Shown here: positions 17,533 to 26,793 of the stretch, in pieces
How the letters are laid out: every line of letters starts with the position of its first letter
Position numbering within the stretch: the stretch's first letter is position 1
Source of the DNA: JALYNX01 sp963724825
GTDB taxonomy: Bacteria > Actinomycetota > Acidimicrobiia > Spongiisociales > ZC4RG35
NCBI GenBank assembly: GCA_963724825.1
Contig: CAVRWT010000004.1
Location: 104,378-168,377 of the forward strand
Direction: 5' to 3'
DNA: 64,000 nucleotides
Made by a program: the position numbers and the translations under genes
The notes under the pieces: generated by a model
Database searches by the model: none
Told to the model about the DNA's origin: nothing
Seen by the model: the letters and a program-made list of their open reading frames with translations, nothing else

Positions 17533-17574
17533 TGTGAACCGGGTGGCGACGCTGAGCAATATCGAGCTCCACCG

Positions 17575-18483
17575 ATGAGAGTCACCGAGCTCTCGGGCGG
17601 GGTGGGTGGAGCCAGGCTCGCGAGAGGGTTGGCCCGACTGGAAGACGTCGAACTGACCTTGATCGTGAATATCGGAGACGACGAGCTGGTCCACGGACTG
17701 AGCATCTCGCCGGATCTCGACACGGTGATCTACACGCTCGCCGGGCTGGAAGGGCCCGAAGGTTGGGGGCGTCGGGACGACACCTTCGTCGCCAACGACG
17801 AGATGGGCCGGTTCGGCCTGGACAATCGATTTCGGCTTGGTGATCTAGACCTCGCCCTGAACCTCTATCGAAGCAGCCGACTCGCCGCTGGCGACACTCT
17901 CACCGAGATCACGGCCACCCTCCGCCGCCGATTCGAGCTGAGCCCGCTCATTCTCCCCGCGAGCAACGACGAAGTGCGAACAGAGGTGCGGCTCGGATCT
18001 GAGGATTGGATCTCATTCCAGGAGTACTTCGTTTACCGGCAACATCGCGAGGAGGTGAGCGAACTTCGGTTCCGGGGAGCCTCCGAAGCGCAGCCCGCAC
18101 CCGGTGTCCTGGAGGCACTCGAAGGTGCAGAAGTGGTGCTCATCGCACCGTCTAACCCGCCTCTATCCATATGGCCAATGCTGGCCGTGCCAGGGATCCG
18201 AGACGCCGTGAGCAACCACCCACGAGTGGTCGCCATCAGCCCGTTGTTCGGAGGGAAGGCGCTGAAGGGCCCGGCCGACCGCGTGATGGCATCGCTAGGC
18301 CTCCTGCCCGGGAATCGAGGTGTCTCCCAGGCGTATGAGGGCCTGATCGACGCCCTTGTCGTGGACACTCGAGACAAAGGCGAGTCGGCCTCCATCGAGG
18401 GGGTCGAAGTGATTGTCGCCGACACGTTGATCACGGATCCGGAGGCTTCGGCCCGCTTGTGCACGGCAATACTCGGCCTGTGA
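17575..18483 (+). CDS. cofD: 2-phospho-L-lactate / phosphoenolpyruvate transferase (F420 synthesis)
   Basis: CofD (FbiA) transfers the lactyl- or enolpyruvyl-phospho group from its guanylylated donor onto the deazaflavin Fo, giving F420-0 or dehydro-F420-0. The 302-residue protein starts MRVTELSGGVGGARLARGLA, the family's nucleotide-binding signature, and contains NIGDD and VLIAPSNPPLSIWPML, both typical. The frame is open upstream to 17245 but the conserved N-terminus begins at 17575. It is divergent from the large GT2 gene, 42 bases away, and overlaps cofE. The usual actinobacterial whiB2 neighbour is missing. Confidence 0.93.
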   Translation: MRVTELSGGVGGARLARGLARLEDVELTLIVNIGDDELVHGLSISPDLDTVIYTLAGLEGPEGWGRRDDTFVANDEMGRFGLDNRFRLGDLDLALNLYRSSRLAAGDTLTEITATLRRRFELSPLILPASNDEVRTEVRLGSEDWISFQEYFVYRQHREEVSELRFRGASEAQPAPGVLEALEGAEVVLIAPSNPPLSIWPMLAVPGIRDAVSNHPRVVAISPLFGGKALKGPADRVMASLGLLPGNRGVSQAYEGLIDALVVDTRDKGESASIEGVEVIVADTLITDPEASARLCTAILGL

Positions 18484-19178
18484 GCCTCGAAGTCCTCCCC
18501 GTGCTCGGAATCGGCCCTGTGTCCCCGGGCGACGACCTTGCCGCCGTGCTGACAACAGCTCTGGAGCCTATAGCTCCGGCTTCGGGCGACGTGCTGGTGG
18601 TCACCCACAAGATCGTCTCCAAGGCTGAGGGTGCAGTCGTCCGCATCGAAGGCGACGAGGAGGAGTTCAGGAAGAATCTGATCGAATCCGAAGCCGTCTC
18701 GATCGTTCGAAGACGGGGCGACCTGATCATCGCCGAGACCAGGCACGGCTTCATTTGCGCCAACGCCGGGATCGATCGGTCCAATGCCGCCTCGGGCACG
18801 ATGATCCTGCTCCCCGATGATCCGGACCGATCGGCACATCGAATACGCACCAGGCTGGAGCGACACTTCTCCATCGAGCTGCCGGTCATCATCTCGGACA
18901 CCTTCGGCCGCCCCTGGCGCAAGGGCCTCACCGATGTCGCCATCGGGCTGTCGGGGATCGAGGCGATCCTCGATCTGAAAGGGACCACCGACTGGACGGG
19001 CCATGAGCTAGAGGTCACGGAGGTGGCAGTCGCAGACGAGTTGGCCGCGGCAGCCGACCTGGTGATGGGCAAGGCGGAGGGGATTCCCGCAGCCTTGATC
19101 CGGGGCTACACCGGGCCGCGGGGAAATGGACGGGGGAAGGACTTGATCAGACCCGCTGAGGAGGATTTGTTCCGTTAG
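18480..19178 (+). CDS. cofE: Coenzyme F420:L-glutamate ligase
   Basis: CofE adds L-glutamates to F420-0 in a GTP-dependent reaction. Visible signatures are VLVVTHKIVSKAEG, ETRHGFICANAGID and ISDTFGRPWRKG, which bind metal, GTP and F420. I choose the GTG at 18480, which overlaps the cofD stop (GTGA), over the upstream ATG at 18459. At 232 residues it contains only the ligase domain. Mycobacterial FbiB has an extra FMN-dependent reductase domain that reduces dehydro-F420-0; that domain is absent here, so the reductase step must be encoded elsewhere or the lactyl form must be used. Convergent with ugd. Confidence 0.92.
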   Translation: MSLEVLPVLGIGPVSPGDDLAAVLTTALEPIAPASGDVLVVTHKIVSKAEGAVVRIEGDEEEFRKNLIESEAVSIVRRRGDLIIAETRHGFICANAGIDRSNAASGTMILLPDDPDRSAHRIRTRLERHFSIELPVIISDTFGRPWRKGLTDVAIGLSGIEAILDLKGTTDWTGHELEVTEVAVADELAAAADLVMGKAEGIPAALIRGYTGPRGNGRGKDLIRPAEEDLFR

Positions 19179-19225
19179 ACCGTGGACCGTTCTGACGGTA
19201 AACGGTGAATGGAACACGGTGAACG
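19178..19225. repeat. Degenerate heptamer repeat between cofE and ugd
   Basis: On the + strand the units are GACCGTG, GACCGTT, then after CTG: ACGGTAA, ACGGTGA, ATGGAAC, ACGGTGA. The right-hand units match the ACGGTNN array at 1465-1496 and the left-hand pair is its reverse complement. The array occupies the whole gap between two convergent genes. A short CCGT/ACGG stem is possible. Confidence 0.7.
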
Positions 19226-19228
19226 ACG

Positions 19229-20503
19229 CTACGCGCCCGGTCTCCCTAGCCCCCAGTAATCCAAGCCCACCGCCCTCACGGCCTTGGGATCGAGCAGGTT
19301 GCGAGCATCGACGACCCGATGACCTCGCATGACGCGGGCGACCTCCGCCATGTCGACGGTCGTGAACTCCGGCCACTCGGTCGCGATCAGCAACACGTCG
19401 GCGTCGGTGGCTGCCGTCAATGGATCGGGCGCCATGGTGACCTGGTCGGTCGAAGCTTCTGGGTCGTATGCGACGACCTCGGCCCCATCGGCCTGGAGAA
19501 GCGCCGCGATGCGAACAGCGGGCGACTCACGCAAATCGTCGGTGCCGGCCTTGAAGGCCACACCCCACATCGCAATCCGGCGTCGATGGAGCCCGCCACC
19601 GGCGGCCTGTCTGACCTTTTCCGCAACCCGGCGTCGTTGCTCTTCGTCGGCTTCGATGACAGCCCGAAGCAACTCGAAGTCGTATCCGGCGTCGGCCGCA
19701 ACCGCGATGAGGGCCGAAGTGTCCTTGGGAAAACAGGAGCCTCCATAACCGGGTCCAGGCTGCAGGAAGTGAGGACCGATCCTGTGATCGAGCCCGATGC
19801 CACGGACCACGTCGATGATGTCGGCACCCACCGCTTCGCAGACATTGGCCAACGTGTTCACGAAGGTGAGTCGAGTAGCCAGATATGCGTTGTTGGCGTA
19901 CTTGATCATCTCGGCCGAAGTGGGATCGGTCCTCACCACCTCGGTATCGAGACCGGCGTACAGCTCCGCCACCGCGTCGGCATCTTCGTCCTCCCAAGCG
20001 CCGATGACGATGCGGTCGGGAGCCAGGAAATCCTCGACGGCACGCCCCTCGCGCAGGAACTCGGGATGAGAGACGATGCGAGCTTGACTGCCAACATCGG
20101 CCAGCCTCTTGCGCAAGCCGGTGACGGTTCCAGGCGGGACGGTGGACTTCACCACGAAGATTGCATCAGCATCGACCTCGTTGGCGAGCTCATCGATCAC
20201 CGAGTTGATGAAACGAAGCTCGGCGCGTCCGTCCTCGCCCTCGGGCGTGGGAAGGCACAGAAAGACCAAGCGGCTGTCGGCGGCCGCCTCGACGTTCGAC
20301 GTGTGGAAACTGATGAGATCTCGTTCCATCGCATCGGCGAGGAGGGCAGGCAGACCGTCCTCGAAAATCGGGACGACGCCATCGCGCAAACGATCCACGC
20401 GTTGTGCATCAGCCTCACCGATCCGAACCCGATGGCCGAGATGGGCCAGTCCCGCGCCGGTCACGAGACCGACGTAGCCGGCACCAATAATCGTTACATT
20501 CAT
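19229..20503 (-). CDS. ugd: UDP-glucose 6-dehydrogenase
   Basis: Oxidises UDP-glucose to UDP-glucuronate with two NAD+, supplying uronic acids for envelope polymers. The 424-residue protein has the Rossmann motif MNVTIIGAGYVGLVTG, the catalytic lysine in SAEMIKYANNAYLATR (Lys201), and the active-site cysteine Cys257 in GYGGSCFPKD. The third domain has GTDDLRESPA. A second, distinct nucleotide-sugar dehydrogenase is encoded at 41387-42682 with HexNAc-type motifs, so the two probably serve different sugars. It lies 58 bases downstream of the LCP-family gene on the same strand. Confidence 0.93.
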   Translation of the reverse strand: MNVTIIGAGYVGLVTGAGLAHLGHRVRIGEADAQRVDRLRDGVVPIFEDGLPALLADAMERDLISFHTSNVEAAADSRLVFLCLPTPEGEDGRAELRFINSVIDELANEVDADAIFVVKSTVPPGTVTGLRKRLADVGSQARIVSHPEFLREGRAVEDFLAPDRIVIGAWEDEDADAVAELYAGLDTEVVRTDPTSAEMIKYANNAYLATRLTFVNTLANVCEAVGADIIDVVRGIGLDHRIGPHFLQPGPGYGGSCFPKDTSALIAVAADAGYDFELLRAVIEADEEQRRRVAEKVRQAAGGGLHRRRIAMWGVAFKAGTDDLRESPAVRIAALLQADGAEVVAYDPEASTDQVTMAPDPLTAATDADVLLIATEWPEFTTVDMAEVARVMRGHRVVDARNLLDPKAVRAVGLDYWGLGRPGA

Positions 20504-20561
20504 TGAAACCTCAGTCTACGAACGACGGCCGGCCCCGAAGTGCGTAGACCCGGGTCAAAGG

Positions 20562-21831
20562 TCATGGAGCGTCGGCGCCGACGATGACGATTGCGTCATA
20601 ACCGTTATCGACATCGCCGAACTCGACTACACCAAAACCCAGTTCGGAGACGATTACGCCTCCATTGGAGCTGCCAGAGGGGACAACGATCGTGGTCTGC
20701 TCGTAGTCACGGCTGTCGGCATTGCCTATCGACTCCACCTCAAAGCCACTGGCCTGCAGGGTGTCTGACATCTTGCCTGCGGCACCGCTGACCCCGTTCC
20801 CGTTCAGCACCTGAACCCGGAGCGGCTGCTGGGAAACGGTGGTGCTCCCGCCGAGGAAGTCAGCGATCATCTCGGTCGCCTCGGGCTCCCTGGCAACGAC
20901 CACCGAGGCGCCACCTTTCGTGGCGCCATCGACAGGGAGGGTGGTCCCCTCGATCCCCCCTGTCAGAAGGCTTCGGAAATCCCATGCCAGGCCGGCAATC
21001 GACGCTTCGGCGAGCGTCGCGTCAATCGTCATATGACTGGCGAGAGAGCTCGACATGGCACCGGCGTCGGCAACCGAGGCAGGGGTCTTGAGCTCTGAGA
21101 GAATCGCTCGCACCACCTGCTGTTGTCGCTGCTGTCCGCCCGATGTCGTTGGCGTCAACACCCACCCACGACCCGTTCTGATACTCCTGGTACTTGCGCG
21201 ACCGGGCATAGGCCAAAGCCATCTCCCCGTCCAAGACCTCGGTCCCGGCCTCGACATCCAGGCCAGATGAGCGATCCCTGGCGGCGTAAGGGAACGAGAT
21301 GTGGATTCCGCCAAGATCGTCGACCAGTTCCTGAAAGCCCACGAAGCCAATCTCCACGTAGTGGTTCACCTCGATGCCCAAGTTCTCCTGGATCGTCCGG
21401 ACCATGAGGCTCGGCCCGCCGTAGGAGTAGGCAGAGTTGATTTTCCCCATGCCATGGCCGGGGATGTCGACCCACAGGTCCCTCGGGATGCTCAGCATCC
21501 GCGCCTCGCCGGTCGACGGGTCGACCCTGACCAGCATGACCACGTCGCCGCGCGAGCCGGCGAAGTTGCCGAAGTGCTCCAGGTCGTCGAGCCCTTCTCT
21601 CGAGTCACTGCCGACGACGAGGAAGGTGAGGGCGTCGCCGGTGGGGTCGGTGAGGACATCAACCACCTCGTGGTCGGTGTCGGCCCCGCTCAAAAGGTTC
21701 TGGCCCGTGTTCAAGGCCCAGAGCAAGCCGAGCGCGGCGAGGTTGGCCACCACGAGGAGAGTCAGAATGGTGACTTTGAGCCAACGGGGCAGCCCGCGGC
21801 GCGAAACAGGAGTCGATGGGGAGGAAGTCAT
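20562..21831 (-). CDS. LytR-CpsA-Psr family wall-polymer transferase with LytR_C domain (frameshift near 21133)
   Basis: LCP proteins move polymers from undecaprenyl-pyrophosphate to peptidoglycan. From 21831: a short basic cytoplasmic tail, one membrane helix (about 20-40), then the LCP core with VVGSDSREGL, RVDPSTGEARMLSIPRDLW and GKINSAYSYGG, which hold the pyrophosphate-binding Arg and Asp residues. The frame breaks after DANDIGRT at about 21133 and resumes as QRQQQVVRAIL down to 20562. The C-terminal part includes a LytR_C domain (LRVQVLNGNGVSGAAGKM). The break lies in CAGCAGCGACAACAGCAG, so one extra base or two lost bases would explain it. The full protein would be about 422 residues. 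The conserved core argues for a real gene with an assembly error. Confidence 0.85.
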
Positions 21832-21932
21832 CGTCTGATTAGGACGACGCGCAGGCTAGCTCTGGTTCCGCCCTATCCCGAACACCTGTGGGTGGGTCGA
21901 GAAGGGCTCCGGAGACCGGTTATCGTCTGGCC

Positions 21933-22671
21933 ATGGCCGTCCTGGCTCACGAAGGCATCTACCCGATCATGTATGGAGCCTGCCCGATCCCCATGGGCAC
22001 CGGGCACCGAACCGGGTACCTCGCCCGACCTGACGCCGCCGGCAAATTCCCCGTCGTGTTCGTTCTTCCGAGCCTCGATGGCTTGACCAGCTTTGAGAAA
22101 GACCTCTGTCGACGTCTGGCACGCAACGGGATCCTGGCTCTGTCCGTTGACTTCTACAGGGATGGCGGGGACCCCTTGGATCGCTACAACCTCCTTTCCG
22201 ATGCGCGGGCCATCGCTGATCTCGACGAGTTGCATGCCTATGTCGTCTCCGATGACATCGAGTGGGCGGTGAGCGACCAGGTCGGTGTCTTCGGCGTGGA
22301 TGTGGGAGGTCGTTTCGGGGTTATCTCGGCGGCCACCAGGCCCTGGGTTCGATCCCTGGCCTTGGCCTATACCCCGCTGACCGGCGACGAGGACCGCGAG
22401 TTTCAGGTGGCCGACTTCCTCGGTCACCTCCCCGTTCCTGTCCTTGGCTTGTACGGCGCCGACGACGAGCTGATCGCAGCCAGCTCGGTCGACGAAGCAC
22501 AAAATCGGAACCAGCACGGCCAGTGGTTGCTGTACCCGGGAGTGCGACATCAGTTCCTCGACATCGACGCCGAGGAATACGACCCATCAGCAGCCGAAGA
22601 CGCATTGGGTCGCGCTCACTGCCTTCCTCAAGGAGACTCTCCCGGAAGCCGTGGAAGAGGTGCTGGGCTAG
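21933..22671 (+). CDS. Dienelactone-hydrolase-like alpha/beta hydrolase (frameshift near 22600)
   Basis: About 246 residues. Beginning MAVLAHEGIYPIMYG, it follows the dienelactone hydrolase layout: VVFVLPSLDGLTSFEKDLCRRLARNGI, then VGVFGVDVGGRFG around the nucleophile position. The usual nucleophile Cys or Ser in GxCxGG is an Asp here (GVDVGG), so catalysis by the standard triad is doubtful. GADDELI and GVRHQFLD supply the usual Asp and His. The original frame runs into nonsense after AEDALGRA; in another frame LTAFLKETLPEAVEEVLG ends at a TAG at 22669-22671, which is clearly the true C-terminus. A TATCGT box lies 6 bases before the ATG, suggesting a leaderless transcript. It overlaps birA tail-to-tail by 4 bases. 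Confidence 0.7.
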
Positions 22672-23328
22672 CCGCGAACGTGACGGACGGCGCCGGAGCG
22701 GATTTCGACTCTGTCGTGCCCGACCTCGACCAGCAAGGCACCGGATCCGGCAACGTCAATTGCCTTGCCCGAGCCGTCAGGCTCCCAGACGATTCTCCGT
22801 CCCAGGGTCACGCAACTGTCTCGATACTCATCGATGGGCCACCCGTCCTCTCCCAGGAGCCCAAGAAGCTCTGCAGCCCAGAGGGCGCCAAACTCGACGA
22901 TGACGATGGGGACCGGGATCGTCTTCGACCAGGGCGCCGATGCCCTCAGGCGGCTCTGGCCACCACAGATTGACTCCCATCCCGATGACAACGACCCCCT
23001 CGCTCTGCTCGACCAGGATCCCGCCCATCTTCAGGTCATCGACCTCCAGGTCGTTGGGCCATTTCAGTCCAACGGTCCCGCCGAGGGCTCGCCTCGCCGC
23101 CACTCCTGCGATTAGTGACAACGGGCGATCTTCTCCGGGGCTGATGGGAGTGGCTACCGACACCGCGAGCGCCCGAGGCGCCGTGATCCACTCGGCACCG
23201 GTTCGACCCCGCCCTGCGGTCTGGGCGGCCGCAATCAACACCACGGGAAGAGTGGCCAGTTCGGAACGCGCCAGGTCTTGGGTCGAAGGAACCTCTTCCC
23301 GACGCAACTGCCAATAGGGTGTAGCCAT
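22668..23328 (-). CDS. birA: Biotin-acetyl-CoA-carboxylase ligase (frameshift near 22915)
   Basis: BirA attaches biotin to the carboxyl-carrier lysine, here presumably on the accA product encoded 1.6 kb away. From MATPYWQLRREEVPSTQDLAR (23328), the signature AGRGRTGAEW holds the biotinyl-AMP loop, and GLKWPNDLEVDDLKMGGIL is the family's central motif. The frame breaks after GIGALVEDDP at about 22915 and resumes as VPIVIVEFGALW to the stop at 22668. Removing one G near GGGGACCGGG restores it. No N-terminal helix-turn-helix is present, so this is the non-regulatory class. It is divergent from accD, which supports a functional link. Confidence 0.85.
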
Positions 23329-23361
23329 ATCGCCCTCCGGCGAGTCGAAGTGTGAGGTTAC

Positions 23362-23367
23362 GGAGAG
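23362..23367 (+). promoter_or_regulatory. Ribosome binding site deciding the accD TTG start
   Basis: GGAGAG lies 4 bases upstream of the TTG at 23372. No ATG or GTG in that frame fits the family's N-terminus, so this site supports the TTG start. Confidence 0.65.
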
Positions 23368-23371
23368 AATC

Positions 23372-24919
23372 TTGGGCACCGAGGCGCGGATCGAGAAACT
23401 AAGGGAACTCCGCGAGGAGGCGCTGCACGCGGGGAGCCAGCGAGCTGTGGCTCGCCAGCACGAGCAAGGCAAGCTGACCGCGCGGGAACGGCTCGACGCA
23501 CTCCTCGACAAGGGCTCCTTTCAGGAGATCGACCAATTCGTCAGGCATCAGTCCTCGGGCTTCGGGGTCGAAGACAAGCGCCCACTGGGCGATGCAGTGG
23601 TCACCGGGCATGGCACCATCGACGGCCGGCCTGTTTTCGTCTTTGCCGAGGACTTCACGGTGTTTGGGGGAAGCCTCAGCAAGGTGGTCGCGGACAAGAT
23701 CTGCAAGATCCTCGACATGGCGCTCGACACCGGCACACCCGTGATCGGCCTCAAGGACTCTGGCGGCGCTCGGATCCAAGAAGGCATTTCCTCCCTTGAC
23801 GGGTACGGCCGAATCTTCGAACGCAACGTGAGAGCCTCAGGCGTCATACCCCAGATCTCGGTCATCATGGGCCCGTGCGCCGGAGGTGCGGTCTACTCCC
23901 CCGCCCTCACCGATTTCGTGATTCAGGTCGACCAGACCAGCCACATGTTCATCACGGGCCCCGACGTGATCAAAGCCGTCACCGGTGAGGAAGTGACGAT
24001 GGAAGAGCTTGGGGGCGCCCTCACCCACGCCTCGAAATCAGGCGTCACCCACCTCGTCTACCCGACCGGCCAGGACGCGCTGGAAGCCGTGCGCTATCTG
24101 ATGTCATTCCTCCCTCGCAACAACATGGAGCTACCCCCGTTCTTCTCCCCGACCGACCGGGCGGATCGGATCGATGACGAGCTCGACTCGATCATCCCGG
24201 ATGCCTCCAGCCAGCCGTACGACATGATTCAGGTGCTGGAGACGGTTCTCGATGGCAACGAGTTCTTCGAAATCCACGAACACTGGGCGAAGAACATCGT
24301 GATCGGCTTCGGACGGCTCGACGGGCACACGGTCGGGGTCGTTGCCAATCAACCGGCCAACCTCGCAGGCACCCTCGACATCACCGCCTCGGAGAAGGCG
24401 GCCCGATTCGTCCGATTCTGCGACGCCTTCAACATCCCGATCGTCACCTTCGTCGATGTCCCCGGCTTCCTCCCCGGTGTCGATCAGGAGCACAACGGCA
24501 TCATTCGTCACGGGGCCAAGCTGCTCTATGCCTACTGCGAGGCGACCGTGCCCCGCCTCACCGTCATCACCCGCAAGGCCTACGGCGGCGCCTACCTGGT
24601 CATGAACGCCCGAGGCATCCGGGCCGACCTCGTGTTCGCCTGGCCGTCGGCCGAGATCGCAGTCATGGGCGCCCAGGGCGCAGTCAACATCATTCACCGC
24701 CGGGAACTGACGGGGGACGACGGTGAGGTCAAGCGAGGCGAGCTCATCGCCGACTACGAGGAGAAGTTCAACAACCCGTACGTAGCCGCCGAGTTGGGTC
24801 TGGTGGACGAGGTCATCGAGCCCCGCGAGACCCGTTACAAGCTGATCCGAGCCTTGGAGGTGCTCCGCACCAAGCGCGAGAAGATGCCTCCAAAGAAGCA
24901 CGGGAACGGTCCTCAGTGA
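23372..24919 (+). CDS. Acyl-CoA carboxylase carboxyltransferase (beta) subunit
   Basis: A 515-residue carboxyltransferase that moves CO2 from carboxybiotin to propionyl-CoA or acetyl-CoA. The two crotonase-like halves are clear: the N-terminal half has IGLKDSGGARIQEG and MGPCAGGAVYSPA; the C-terminal half has FVDVPGFLPGVDQEHNGIIRHGAKLLYA and KAYGGAYLVM. The size and the GFLPG(V/T)xQE motif fit propionyl-CoA carboxylase beta (AccD/PccB). The start is a TTG with a good Shine-Dalgarno. Twenty bases downstream begins the alpha/BCCP subunit, and methylmalonyl-CoA mutase lies 3 kb further, so propionyl-CoA is the likely substrate, though acetyl-CoA cannot be excluded. Confidence 0.93.
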   Translation: MGTEARIEKLRELREEALHAGSQRAVARQHEQGKLTARERLDALLDKGSFQEIDQFVRHQSSGFGVEDKRPLGDAVVTGHGTIDGRPVFVFAEDFTVFGGSLSKVVADKICKILDMALDTGTPVIGLKDSGGARIQEGISSLDGYGRIFERNVRASGVIPQISVIMGPCAGGAVYSPALTDFVIQVDQTSHMFITGPDVIKAVTGEEVTMEELGGALTHASKSGVTHLVYPTGQDALEAVRYLMSFLPRNNMELPPFFSPTDRADRIDDELDSIIPDASSQPYDMIQVLETVLDGNEFFEIHEHWAKNIVIGFGRLDGHTVGVVANQPANLAGTLDITASEKAARFVRFCDAFNIPIVTFVDVPGFLPGVDQEHNGIIRHGAKLLYAYCEATVPRLTVITRKAYGGAYLVMNARGIRADLVFAWPSAEIAVMGAQGAVNIIHRRELTGDDGEVKRGELIADYEEKFNNPYVAAELGLVDEVIEPRETRYKLIRALEVLRTKREKMPPKKHGNGPQ

Positions 24920-24938
24920 CCGACTCGGGACAGCAGCG

Positions 24939-26672
24939 ATGAAATCGCTGCTGATTGCCAATCGCGGCGAGATCGCGGTTCGGGTGATGCGTACCGCCAA
25001 GGAGATGGGCATCAGGACCATCGCTCTCTACAGCGAGTTGGACCGCGACGCCCTTCATGTCGATCTCGCCGACGAGGCCTGGAACGTCGGGCCGGCTCCC
25101 GCTGCCGAGAGCTACTTGAACCAGCAGAGAATCCTTCAAATTGCCCACGAGTCAGGGGCCGAGGCGATCCATCCCGGCTATGGGTTTCTTTCCGAGAACG
25201 CCGGCTTTGCCAGAGCGGTTCAGGACGCCGGGATCATCTGGGTCGGTCCTCCGCCAGATGCGATCCAGGGCATGGGCGACAAGATCACTTCGCGGCGCAA
25301 CGCCGAGAAGTTCGGAGTGCCAACGGTTCCCGGCATCACCGAGCCGGTGACCTCGGTCGAGGACGCCAAGGCCATTGCCGAGCAGTTCGGCTATCCGGTG
25401 GCAATCAAGGCAGCCCATGGCGGAGGCGGGAAGGGCTTGCGGGCGGTGCACGGGCCGGATGACCTCGCCGATGCCTTCGAGGGTGCCCGACGGGAGGCTG
25501 ATGCCTACTTCGGAAACCCCGAGGTCTATGTCGAGAAGTATCTCGAAAAACCGCGTCATGTCGAGGCGCAGATCCTCTTCGATTCGCATGGAAAGGGAGT
25601 GTTCCTGGGAGAGCGCGATTGCTCGATTCAAAGGCGACACCAGAAGCTGATCGAAGAGACCCCATCCCCGGGCCTCACAATCAAACAGCGTCGCGCCCTG
25701 GCCAAGGCAGCACTGGCGGCGGCACGATCGTGCGGATACGTCAACGCCGGGACGGTCGAGTTTCTCGTCGACCGCAACGGCGAATTCTTCTTCCTCGAGA
25801 TGAACACCCGGCTCCAGGTGGAGCACACCGTGACCGAGATGGTCACCGGCCTCGATCTGGTCGAGTGGCAGCTCAGGATCGCCCGAGGCGAGGAACTGAC
25901 GATCGATGAAGTCGAGGCTCGTGGCCACGCCATCGAGTTCCGGATCAACGCCGAAGACCCCTTCAACAACTACATGCCTTCCCCAGGGCAGGTGGTCGAA
26001 TGGCAGGAGCCGGCTGGCCCGGGCGTGAGGGTCGACTCATGGGTTCGTCAGGGGACCACTGTTTCGCAGTACTACGACAACCTGATGGCCAAGCTGGTGG
26101 TTTGGGGGCCGAACCGGGCGAGTGCGATCAACCGAGGTCGCCGGGCCCTGCAGGAATTCAAAATTCGAGGCGTCGCAACCACGATCCCTGCCCAGCTCGC
26201 GGTGCTCGACCACCCCGATTTCATCAAGGGAGAGCATCACACCAGATGGATGGAAGAGTCCGTGATCCTCGACCCGACCTCACCCGACGCCCCGCCAGCC
26301 CTTCCCGAAGACGAGGAACTGACCAAACGGGACATCACCGTCGAAGTCGGTGGGCGACGGTTCACCGTCTCCTATTGGGCACCCGAGCCCGCCGCACCGG
26401 GTGGGGGTCTCCGACGGCGGCCGCCCCGACTCTCCGCTCCGGCCGCGGGCAGTGCCTCGGACGGTGTGCTCACGGCGCCGATGCAGGGCACGATCGTCAA
26501 AGTTCACGTCAAGGCCGGTGCGGCGGTCAAGGCTGGCGACGCGATCTGCGTTCTGGAGGCCATGAAGATGGAAAACGAAGTGACGACGCCCAACGCGGGT
26601 GAGGTCGTCGACTTGCGGGTCGTGCCCGGAGACACAGTCAGCGCCGGGCAGGTAATCGCAATCGTGAAATAG
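24939..26672 (+). CDS. Acyl-CoA carboxylase biotin carboxylase/BCCP (alpha) subunit
   Basis: A 577-residue fusion of biotin carboxylase and biotin carboxyl carrier domains, the actinobacterial AccA type. The N-terminus MKSLLIANRGEIAVRVMRTA, the ATP-grasp glycine loop KAAHGGGGKGLR, the catalytic EMNTRLQVEHTVTE and FRINAEDP are all present. The last 80 residues form the carrier domain with the biotinylated lysine Lys543 in EAMKMEN. It uses ATP and bicarbonate to charge biotin, then pairs with the upstream beta subunit. The linker around 455-490 is Pro-rich. It would be biotinylated by the divergent birA product. Confidence 0.95.
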   Translation: MKSLLIANRGEIAVRVMRTAKEMGIRTIALYSELDRDALHVDLADEAWNVGPAPAAESYLNQQRILQIAHESGAEAIHPGYGFLSENAGFARAVQDAGIIWVGPPPDAIQGMGDKITSRRNAEKFGVPTVPGITEPVTSVEDAKAIAEQFGYPVAIKAAHGGGGKGLRAVHGPDDLADAFEGARREADAYFGNPEVYVEKYLEKPRHVEAQILFDSHGKGVFLGERDCSIQRRHQKLIEETPSPGLTIKQRRALAKAALAAARSCGYVNAGTVEFLVDRNGEFFFLEMNTRLQVEHTVTEMVTGLDLVEWQLRIARGEELTIDEVEARGHAIEFRINAEDPFNNYMPSPGQVVEWQEPAGPGVRVDSWVRQGTTVSQYYDNLMAKLVVWGPNRASAINRGRRALQEFKIRGVATTIPAQLAVLDHPDFIKGEHHTRWMEESVILDPTSPDAPPALPEDEELTKRDITVEVGGRRFTVSYWAPEPAAPGGGLRRRPPRLSAPAAGSASDGVLTAPMQGTIVKVHVKAGAAVKAGDAICVLEAMKMENEVTTPNAGEVVDLRVVPGDTVSAGQVIAIVK

Positions 26673-26680
26673 GCGTCGGA

Positions 26681-26698
26681 GCCGCCAGACGAGGCGGC
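26681..26698. terminator. Possible bidirectional stem-loop between convergent genes
   Basis: GCCGCC (26681-26686) and GGCGGC (26693-26698) form a 6-bp GC stem with a 6-base loop just after the accA stop and before the convergent flavoprotein's 3' end. No clear T tract follows, so the call is weak. The rest of the 121-base gap shows nothing else. Confidence 0.3.
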
Positions 26699-26793
26699 AG
26701 CTCTGGCCGACCGGCGTCCGTGCCCGAAGGCGGTGCGACGGCGGATCGACGATCCCGAAGCGCGAGCTGGCCGAGGGCAAAGTCGGCCAGCAA

